In this document: positions 33,939-41,600 of the stretch, one piece after another
How the letters are laid out: every line of letters begins with the position of its first letter
Numbering within the stretch: the first letter of the stretch is position 1
Virus record (IMG/VR): IMGVR_UViG_3300040801_003053
Location: 1 to 64,000 of that record
From: a virus
DNA length: 64,000 bases
Strand: one strand, 5' to 3'
Notes under the pieces: model-generated
Databases searched by the model: none
Seen by the model: only the letters and a program-made list of their open reading frames with translations
What the model was told of the DNA's origin: nothing
Position numbers and translations under genes: made by a program

Positions 33939-34469
33939 ATGGCAATTAAATTAGGCTTTCTAACAGCTTTAATGTTCATTCTGGTATCATTTACCCTTTC
34001 CAGCCAAACAACGACAAGGAAAGGGTATTATAACGCTCACATGGGGGATTCAATCGGTCCAAACCGAACTACAGCCGACAAAGCGATATTGGATTGCTAT
34101 GGTATGAGTCAAAATAATCCGGATGGTCTGGAGATCTATTACACGTTGCCTGCCCGGGTCGTAGTTGATTTTCCTATTGACTCTCCGGTCATTGTTACCG
34201 AGCCTCAATTTTTAATCAATTCGGTAACCCAAGAGGTCGGTCAGACTTCGGTTGTGCTTAATATTGAATTTAGCACATCGGATTTAAAATTTGCTTATGT
34301 AAGGTTTCGTCCTGTTGGAGGTATATGGCAACGAACCAATGATGATCCAGCTTATGTTCATTGGATCGGAGCTTTGGATAGAAATACTGAATATGAATAC
34401 ATTGTGTATGGGGAAAACATGGATGGTGTAAAAATCAATAGTGACTTATTGACCTTTATTACAAATTGA
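33939..34469 (+). CDS. Signal-peptide fibronectin-like protein, 176 aa
   Basis: The protein begins with a Sec-type signal (MAIKLGFLTALMFILVSFTLSSQ). Its C-terminal 95 residues form a fibronectin type III-like fold (QTSVVLNIEFSTSDLKFAYVRFRPVGG...LDRNTEYEYIVYGENMDGVK). The middle links these with TTRKGYYNAHMGDSIGPNRTTADKAI. It is the fourth protein of the fibre cassette to carry a signal-like N-terminus. It is likely surface- or virion-associated; the precise role is unknown. Confidence 0.68.
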   Translation: MAIKLGFLTALMFILVSFTLSSQTTTRKGYYNAHMGDSIGPNRTTADKAILDCYGMSQNNPDGLEIYYTLPARVVVDFPIDSPVIVTEPQFLINSVTQEVGQTSVVLNIEFSTSDLKFAYVRFRPVGGIWQRTNDDPAYVHWIGALDRNTEYEYIVYGENMDGVKINSDLLTFITN

Positions 34470-34510
34470 ACTCATGTTAAATCTTTGTACCTTTACCTAA
34501 ATATCAGACT

Positions 34511-34819
34511 ATGGAAGTATTAGTAAATTTCGGAATTGGACTACTGGGGATCCTTTTTTTAACACTTTTCAATGCAAAAGACTACTTAGCAAAAAAAGAC
34601 AAAACCTTTTCTTGGCCTGTTCATGTTAAAGAAAACTACAATCGATGGATATGGGCCGGACTTATGATCGGAGTTATATCTGTCATTGTTTTTGTAGAGC
34701 CTAATACAGCAGACGGAATCAAAAGTTTCACCGGACTTGATGTTGCGGGTTCACGAGTATCTTTCTTTACTCTTGGACTTGCCTTGACAGCTATGACGAA
34801 GAAAAAGTCAATAAATTAA
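34511..34819 (+). CDS. Small membrane protein, holin-like, 102 aa
   Basis: It has two or three hydrophobic segments: about 2-22 (VLVNFGIGLLGILFLTLFNA), 48-64 (WIWAGLMIGVISVIVFV), and a weaker one at 84-94 (FFTLGLALTAM). The C-terminus is KKKSIN. Size and topology resemble phage holins, which form membrane lesions at lysis. It is the first of six consecutive small membrane proteins, so it may be one of a set with related roles. No family is named. Confidence 0.6.
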   Translation: MEVLVNFGIGLLGILFLTLFNAKDYLAKKDKTFSWPVHVKENYNRWIWAGLMIGVISVIVFVEPNTADGIKSFTGLDVAGSRVSFFTLGLALTAMTKKKSIN

Positions 34820-34827
34820 AAATTGCA

Positions 34828-35139
34828 ATGAAGGAATACGTAGTTGAAGCTCTAAAAGACGTATTAATTTTTTTTGTTTTTGGAGCGTACACACTAATAG
34901 CGAGAACAAATGCAGCAAAAACACCATTAAATCTCAGACAGAAATTTAACGTCTTTTATATGGCAGTTGCATCAGGATGGGGAATATACAGTTTACTACT
35001 TGGGGTAAATCCATGGGTAGGTGAACCTCCTCAAAAGATTTTCATTATAATGACGGCCACCGTTGCGGGAACAAATACGGTTGCCTGGTTAAAGAGAAAA
35101 CAAATAATTCAAAAATTAATAGACGTTCTTATAAAATGA
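34828..35139 (+). CDS. Small membrane protein, 103 aa
   Basis: The protein begins MKEYVVEALKDVLIFFVFGAYTLIARTNAA. Hydrophobic segments lie at about 9-26, 43-60 and 72-86, separated by a basic linker (TPLNLRQKFN) and ending in KRKQIIQKLIDVLIK. The arrangement is holin-like. It overlaps the next gene by four bases. An alternative is a phage membrane protein unrelated to lysis. Confidence 0.55.
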   Translation: MKEYVVEALKDVLIFFVFGAYTLIARTNAAKTPLNLRQKFNVFYMAVASGWGIYSLLLGVNPWVGEPPQKIFIIMTATVAGTNTVAWLKRKQIIQKLIDVLIK

Positions 35140-35519
35140 TTTGGTTTAGTATTACATCAGCAATATGGCTTGTGATACGTTCTGGTGTAGAAGCATGGGC
35201 GACATCCAAGGCCTATAAAAAAGGAAGATATGTAGAAAACAAATTCCAGCATAGCAATCACCACATGGGAGGCTTGTACGGCTATGTGTATTGGGGTTTG
35301 ATTTGTTTAGCAATGATTTTTCTTGGATACAGGTTTGATGATTATTGGGTTCCTATACACACAGCTTTCAATCTGCTATTGATTTACAATGTAGAGCACT
35401 TCTATCAAGAAAGAACAGAAACCATTGGCCCCATTGAGCCTTATAAATTATTCCGGATCCCGGGACTCTTCAAATTCAATTGGTCCTGGATTTTTAAAAG
35501 TCAGAAAATAAACCATTAA
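35136..35519 (+). CDS. Membrane protein with His cluster, 127 aa
   Basis: The N-terminal and central hydrophobic segments (IWFSITSAIWLVIRSGVEAW; YGYVYWGLICLAMIFLGYRF; WVPIHTAFNLLLIYNVEHF) suggest two to three spans. A HSNHH cluster at about 39-43 and later His residues (IHTAF, VEHFY) resemble an H-box of membrane hydroxylases, but only one such box is present. It ends with a cytosolic aromatic tail. No family is recognised. Confidence 0.55.
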   Translation: MIWFSITSAIWLVIRSGVEAWATSKAYKKGRYVENKFQHSNHHMGGLYGYVYWGLICLAMIFLGYRFDDYWVPIHTAFNLLLIYNVEHFYQERTETIGPIEPYKLFRIPGLFKFNWSWIFKSQKINH

Positions 35520-35530
35520 ATATCTATACC

Positions 35531-35779
35531 ATGAAAAATTTCACATTATTAAAACCACTGTTCACACAAGGATTTTTAGTATTCCTTGTTTTCTTTGTTG
35601 TCATTGATCTTTTGTTGTTCCGATACATGAAAGCTTTTGCTCCTGTATGGTTCATCTTTGTCACTCAAATCACAGCGATCATAGGCTATGTCGTTTCAAA
35701 TGGATTTGGTGATGCCGGAAAGGTCGTATGGGACTTTGCAAAAAAATGGTGGCCAGATAATGAAACGGAGAAAGCATGA
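35531..35779 (+). CDS. Small membrane protein, 82 aa
   Basis: Two hydrophobic segments lie at about 14-31 (GFLVFLVFFVVIDLLLFR) and 39-56 (VWFIFVTQITAIIGYVVS), followed by an amphipathic tail (DFAKKWWPDNETEKA). It is a holin- or antiholin-like small membrane protein. Its stop overlaps the start of the next gene by four bases. Confidence 0.55.
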   Translation: MKNFTLLKPLFTQGFLVFLVFFVVIDLLLFRYMKAFAPVWFIFVTQITAIIGYVVSNGFGDAGKVVWDFAKKWWPDNETEKA

Positions 35780-35946
35780 AAAAGTTAGTTCAATTCTCTC
35801 CAGTCATTTTGATGGCTTGCTTGTTTTTCTATATTATCATCAAGCAGCCTGACTGGTCAAAAGCCGGATTCTGGATTGTAGGCATCTGCCTTGCGGCAAT
35901 GCTGATCTACGGATTCTCCGGAAGAATTTTCAAGAAAAGAAAATGA
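35776..35946 (+). CDS. Small two-span membrane protein, 56 aa
   Basis: The frame runs from ATG at 35776 to TGA at 35944-35946 and reads MKKLVQFSPVILMACLFFYI onward, with a second span (WIVGICLAAMLIYGFSG) and a basic end (RIFKKRK). Positive charges flank both segments. It overlaps the neighbour genes by four bases on each side, which supports real expression. It is another member of the small-membrane-protein cluster. Confidence 0.6.
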   Translation: MKKLVQFSPVILMACLFFYIIIKQPDWSKAGFWIVGICLAAMLIYGFSGRIFKKRK

Positions 35947-36350
35947 AAGATGTATATGTCACATTAGCCTGTATTGCTCTTTTCAACTTTTTATCGGGTT
36001 GGACGTTTGCTCTTGTCGAGCTAAATGAAGACCTCAGAAGTCAAAAAGCACGAAAAAGGAATAGAATGTGGTATTATACAAAAGCAGCTTATATCGGGGT
36101 TATATGCGCCCTATCTTCATATTTTGTTTTTGGTTTAAGCATAGTGTCATTTGTATTTTGGATTAATTTACTTGCATTGACCCCGATTATTTTTAACCCT
36201 ACGATCAACCTGTTTAAGAAAAACGGGTTTTTCTATTTGGGAGAGAATGGTTTTGAAGGCAATTTTCGAGATCCCTGGTGGAAACGATTGCTTTACTACC
36301 TTATATTTGTACTAATATTCATCATAACCTTTTATATATTTTCAAAATGA
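35943..36350 (+). CDS. Membrane protein, 135 aa
   Basis: The protein begins MKDVYVTLACIALFNFLSGWTFALVELNED. Four hydrophobic regions are visible: about 6-24, 46-60, 62-84 and 113-134 (LLYYLIFVLIFIITFYIFS). Basic loops (RSQKARKRNRMWYYTK) separate them. It is the last of the membrane-protein run. Function unknown; holin-like or superinfection-exclusion roles are both possible. Confidence 0.58.
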   Translation: MKDVYVTLACIALFNFLSGWTFALVELNEDLRSQKARKRNRMWYYTKAAYIGVICALSSYFVFGLSIVSFVFWINLLALTPIIFNPTINLFKKNGFFYLGENGFEGNFRDPWWKRLLYYLIFVLIFIITFYIFSK

Positions 36351-36640
36351 TAGTTACAGAAAGTGGAAAAAACATCCGGATAGACAGAGAGGACGGTCAA
36401 GGCCCCTACTCATATCCTTCAGCGCACTTGAGTTATACGTTTGAGCCTGTTGTAGGCTCTACCGTTGACGAGAAAGTGGTCATCGTAAAAGAAACCCATG
36501 CACCCTCTCCTTCGATTGTAGGTCAATGTTTGGTCAGTGAGCTGAAAAGTGCAGCGGCAACATTAGTTGTCACAACTCCTGCTGATCTCCAAACTGACAG
36601 AGCGCTTGTCATGGATTATCTGGACCCGATTATAGGATAG
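36347..36640 (+). CDS. Small beta-rich protein, 97 aa
   Basis: ATG at 36347 (MIVTESGKNIRIDREDGQGPYSYPSAHLSY) overlaps the upstream stop by four bases. Upstream extension of the frame lies inside the membrane-protein gene and is rejected. The protein is beta-rich and acidic. It is followed by a 50-residue gene and then by a long tail-protein gene. A virion or tail-cap component is possible. Confidence 0.58.
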   Translation: MIVTESGKNIRIDREDGQGPYSYPSAHLSYTFEPVVGSTVDEKVVIVKETHAPSPSIVGQCLVSELKSAAATLVVTTPADLQTDRALVMDYLDPIIG

Positions 36641-36644
36641 AGAA

Positions 36645-36797
36645 ATGAAGAAGGGCATACCATTATGGGATCAAAAAGTAAATTTGATTACAGGATGGAA
36701 ACCCTCTAAGGTCAGGTACAAAAAAACATATCCTGATTCCATAAATCCGGGAGTTTATATTCCGGAAATTGACTACCCAATATTGTATGAGTTATAG
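36645..36797 (+). CDS. Small protein, 50 aa
   Basis: The frame begins MKKGIPLWDQKVNLITGWKPSKVRY, ends DYPILYEL, and stops at TAG 36795-36797. The next gene's ATG lies inside its last codons (11-base overlap). It is soluble and basic at the start. The clean start, stop and coupling support it as a real gene, but no function is visible. Confidence 0.5.
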   Translation: MKKGIPLWDQKVNLITGWKPSKVRYKKTYPDSINPGVYIPEIDYPILYEL

Positions 36798-38631
36798 TAA
36801 ATTCAAAATAGAGCAAGGGCCAAAACGAATAGAACTTCGGATTCCTAAAGTTGCGGGAGATCCTAACCCACCATTGTTTGAAAAAGGAACCGAGTACGAC
36901 ATGGATCTTGAAAGTGAAATCATTTGGAATCCAAACGTAGGGTATCCCGGAGAGCCTCTTGACAAATTTACTTACCGCATTAAGCCTGATGAAAACTCAA
37001 ACTGGTCACCACCTATCCCATTTGTGATTAATGTGCCACCGGTACCCGGCACCCCTTCCTGTCAGAACAGATCGACTTTGGTTTCTCAAGGATTTACAAA
37101 TCAAATCACCGAGTCTTTTATCTTTGACACTTCAACAGATCGCATACGCATTGATAGCATTGAGGGTCAGGGAACATTATACATAGACAACATGCCTGTT
37201 GAAATTGGGCGAGCCTACATGATTTATGAGTTTAAAAACATATCGTATCATGCTCTTGGCGATCCTCTGAACTCAACAATTTACGCGAGGATAAATTTTA
37301 CCATGGGGCGAAAAAATGAATGGGGATCCTCATGTAGGATAAGTCTTGACAGAAACTTCTACGCAGCTCTTTACCTAATTGGCTTCCCCCGGGTACAAAC
37401 AGGAATCCATTGGAGAAGTAAAATCCATATTCGCAACGGTGTTCCAGAAGGTAAGATTAGAGTGCGTTTCAGCCCTACTGACGAACTTGCTTTCTTTAGG
37501 GCCTATTATATTGATCCCAATGGGGTTATGCAAATAGAAGAGCTTAATACGGACTCAGAGACCGATTGGAACATAGACGTAGATGAAACCGGAGCCGTTT
37601 TTCTTCACCTGGTAGGAGCCAAGCTCACTACGGATGAAACAGAGCCTTACCTGATGTTTATCAACATGGAGATCATTGACAATGACGGCAATGATGAATT
37701 GATCGATCCTGTGTACGGACAGCTCTCAATTCCAATCTTTAATGACGAATCGCTACTTGAAGCTTACGGATCCATCTATGCGGTTTACCTAAACTCTCCA
37801 ACAATAGGAAGCGCCCGCGATGATGTGACCATTGAAGTCCTTGCTCCGGCCTCCGAGGATTTGGAAGCGGAAATCAACTTGTTGCCAAATATTGGAACAC
37901 CACCTTTTACTTACAATCTGGTAGAGATAACAACAACTCCGGGCCTTACCATTACACAAAATGCAACAAAAGATATGCTCTTTGATATTTCAGGTATTGA
38001 CGGAGCAGCAAGTCCCGGTCTTGAGCATATTTTTGAAGCTCAAGTCACTGATGCCAATGATGTGACCAGTACCAAACGATTTACGGTAACAGTAATTGAA
38101 ATAGCGGCCCCTGGAGCCGTGCCTGTTGTTACGCCGCCACCAACAAAAGTCGTTAATCAAAATATCTACATTGACGTACAACCTACAGCAACCAACCCGC
38201 CAATCGATTCTTGGAGTGCCACCGGCCTCCCTGCAGGAATTAGTATTGACCCGGCAACAGGTCGCATTACAGGATCCTCTGTAGTCGATGGAACGCATAA
38301 CGTAAATATTTATGCTACCAATAGCCAAGGCCAATCATTGGCTGCCGCATGGGTATTAACCATTCGAGCAAACACATATACTGTTCCAGTGATTACCTCT
38401 CCAAATCAAGAAACTTGGAATTTTGGACAAAGCAATTTCTATCAACTGACATATACAGGCAGTGAGCCTATGAATGTTCAAGTGACAAACTTGCCTACTA
38501 ACTGGTATTACAATTCAGCGGACCGGAAAGTGTATGGATTAATACAAAGCCCTCAAGAGTCATTTACAATATTACTGAGCAATGCAGCGGGATCAACCTC
38601 GCAAGTAGTAACAATATACACCAATATCTAA
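36787..38631 (+). CDS. Tail protein with putative Ig domain, 614 aa
   Basis: ATG at 36787 (MSYSKFKIEQGPKRIELRIPKVAGD) is chosen because the upstream start lies in the previous gene. Residues 1-100 are a small beta domain, 100-360 an unrecognised beta-rich region, and about 455-540 a putative Ig domain (ATGLPAGISIDPATGRITGSSVVDGTHNV), the He_PIG-type signature of surface proteins. The last 80 residues are another Ig-like unit. It is probably a tail or fibre component. Its stop overlaps the muzzle gene start by one base (TAATG). Confidence 0.7.
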   Translation: MSYSKFKIEQGPKRIELRIPKVAGDPNPPLFEKGTEYDMDLESEIIWNPNVGYPGEPLDKFTYRIKPDENSNWSPPIPFVINVPPVPGTPSCQNRSTLVSQGFTNQITESFIFDTSTDRIRIDSIEGQGTLYIDNMPVEIGRAYMIYEFKNISYHALGDPLNSTIYARINFTMGRKNEWGSSCRISLDRNFYAALYLIGFPRVQTGIHWRSKIHIRNGVPEGKIRVRFSPTDELAFFRAYYIDPNGVMQIEELNTDSETDWNIDVDETGAVFLHLVGAKLTTDETEPYLMFINMEIIDNDGNDELIDPVYGQLSIPIFNDESLLEAYGSIYAVYLNSPTIGSARDDVTIEVLAPASEDLEAEINLLPNIGTPPFTYNLVEITTTPGLTITQNATKDMLFDISGIDGAASPGLEHIFEAQVTDANDVTSTKRFTVTVIEIAAPGAVPVVTPPPTKVVNQNIYIDVQPTATNPPIDSWSATGLPAGISIDPATGRITGSSVVDGTHNVNIYATNSQGQSLAAAWVLTIRANTYTVPVITSPNQETWNFGQSNFYQLTYTGSEPMNVQVTNLPTNWYYNSADRKVYGLIQSPQESFTILLSNAAGSTSQVVTIYTNI

Positions 38632-41600
38632 TGAGCATCCATGTTGACAGGCTGAGAGTATTCATCAAGGGTTTGAGTTACGACTTAAATCCTAAAGCTA
38701 CGCAGGATGAAACTTATCAGCATGCAGAGAATCTTCGTCTTTACTCAAAAAAAGGACGGCTTTCGCTTGTCAGCATAAAAGGAACGACTGTTTTTTACGA
38801 GAACGCGGCGATCAAGAAATACCTTGGAGCTTGTGCTTTTGAGGATCAGCTGGTACTCATGATCAAGTTGGATAATGATTATGCTCAAGAAATAAATACA
38901 GGAATCAGCTATCAGTTTACGGTTGTTCCTCAGAGTGTCACTCACAACTATCAATCGACAGATCCGGATCCCGGACTTGATCTCCAAGCTGGACTTCTTA
39001 CTGAACAAGTCTTTGATTCTGTTTTGGCAGAAACACAAGAAATTGAAGTCATTGACAAATCCAATGAGAGCTGTCAGACTCCTGTTTCGGCATTTAACCT
39101 CAATGACTACTACGCCCTTTCAAATATATCTGTCCCCAATTACGAGCATTGCATATTGGACAATGAAGATACGGTACCGACAAACAATGGGGAGTACGGT
39201 GACAGTATAAGTGACGCGATCCTGGTACTTACCAAAGATGAAGACGGTAATATTACGGATGAAATCGTCTGGAATGGATTCTTGAACCTTGACCCCAATA
39301 GAAAACTGGTCATGGTTGGCCTTGATGAGAACGCTCATTATCGCAGAGTCTACATGACTGACGGGATGAATCCTTACCGAACATTTAATTTGAAAGATCC
39401 TAACTTGCGTTACAAGATAGCCTCTACATTTGACATTGTTCAGGACATTTCCTTATTGCGTCCCGAGGTTGCTTTGCTTGAAGAGAATGGTCAACTTCCG
39501 GCCATGAGCGTTCAATACTTCTATCGACTCATTACAGAAGACGGTCAGGTATCTCTGATTTCTCCTTTTTCAAAACTTATCCAAGTTGTTAAAGAAGATC
39601 GTAAGCATGAATTTGCCGGAGGAGACATAGATGAAATCACCAATAAGGCTGTTACTATTTCATGCCCTATTCCGGAATATCTGAAATACAATCAGATTGA
39701 AGCCTATGCTCTCGAGTTTAAGGCCCCTGGCATTCCATCTGGCATCAAGCAGCTTGGAGTAAAAGACGTTCAGGAAATTGTAACGTTCAAGCATATAGGT
39801 ACAGAATCCGATTACAGCGATACGCTAACACTTACTGAGATTCTGACCAACACAAATACGTTTCGGTATTGCAATGCTTTGGAGATCCATAACAATAAAC
39901 TTGTGGCCGGTGGTTTACGCAACCAACCCTACCCCCTTGGAGTAAGGTATCTAGAAGATCAGTTTGTATTGAAAGCTTACGATGCTGACGGAAAGGCTCA
40001 CAACTGCCTGATAAACCCCTCTCCTGACGTTTATCGCTATGTAAAGCCTTCTGATACCTCAAAGAGTTTAAGTGCCGTTAAAACGCAATATACGCGCATT
40101 TTGGTGTTTGGCAATTTCAATATACGCTTGCCCAATCTGGATACAGGTGATTTCATCAAAACAACTTTTTATAGCGATACGGATCAATACGAGAATTACA
40201 TACCCCAAGTGGCTGAATGGTTGGAAGGCGAAGATCTTTCCATATTTCCAAATTTAAAAGTGGAATACGTCAATAGCACGCTTTTAATGTCTTTGGAGAA
40301 TGAAGCGGTTACTGTCGACTTATTGCGATACAGATTCAGCATATCTCAAGACCAGGCTATTGTAGAATTTGATAACGAATATGTCATTAATACCGATTCT
40401 GTAGATCCTACTGATCTTGTTTTTGGCGCATCCAGTCATGGTTACAATCAGGGTACAGGCATACGATTAAGTTGGGAGAGAGAAAGCGAACTCTTGCTTT
40501 CCAAAACACCAGAACAATATACCGGAGGAAATATTCTTCCTCTAGAAACACCAAGCCTTAAAAAAGGCTTTATGAAAGAAGAGATCTATCGACTTGGATT
40601 GACGTTCTACAAATCGGGAGCGGCTTTGTTTACGATCCCCATGGGAGATATTCAGGCCCCGGCTCTTGGTGATACAGTATCATACATTGACCAGCAAGGC
40701 AATGCAATTATTACAGACGAAAAATACAGAAATCAATTTGTAGATGGCAATAGTCTTTATGGCGAAAGAGTTGTCCTTAAAGCTGAAGTAAGGCTTGGTT
40801 GTGAAATGAAAAAGTTTGTTGACGCTTACCAGATTCATTATGTGCCGAGAGACGAATTTAACCGGACCATACTGGCACAGGGTATATCAGCTCCTTTGCA
40901 ACGAGTGATGCGCTTTAAGGATATCAATGAGTTTGGAGAAAACAAAACACCAGAGACTTATCGCAAATGGACATTGCCTTATAAGGGAGGACCCTTATTG
41001 GAGCGTTTCGGGTTTGAAGCTTATGATACCTATGGGGATCAATTTGAAGAAGATGTGACCGACAGTGAAGAAGTCATGAAAAGACGAATCATGACGCATC
41101 GAAAGCTTATGTATTTTGATTCTCCAGAATTCATCTACAATAAAGTTTCTGATGCCTTACTTGAAAACTCTACCGTCGAAGTCAAAGGCCGATTGAAAAC
41201 CGACCATAGCCGGGTTTTGTTTTATGACATGATGGTGCCTACACCCAATGCAAATCCATTCAACGGTGTTAACCAAAATACTTTCAGCAAGAAAATATGG
41301 GAAGGTGGCAGTAAGCCTGATGAAGAGCTGGAAGCATTTTTCGCGGGCGAAGATAAAAACACACATCCCTACTGGATGGACGTTTCTGTGTTTGCAGGCT
41401 TTGAGCCTTTTGAATCTTCTCATGATATTTCTGAATCAGCGATTGTTGGAAATGGAGAAATCATTCCAGCGGTCCTAATGGGAATGAGCCATCCCATAAG
41501 CAACAATGCGCTCAGTCTTGGAGAACCCTCTATGTATTATTCCTCTCATTGGAGAAAGGGGAAAACAAGTGGAGGAACAGTATTCAATCAAGGAGATATT

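Noticed and set aside
34470-34510. AATCTTTG resembling a minus-7 box before the first membrane-protein gene
   Set aside because: It starts AA instead of TA and has no TTTG at the right distance, so it is not called a promoter.
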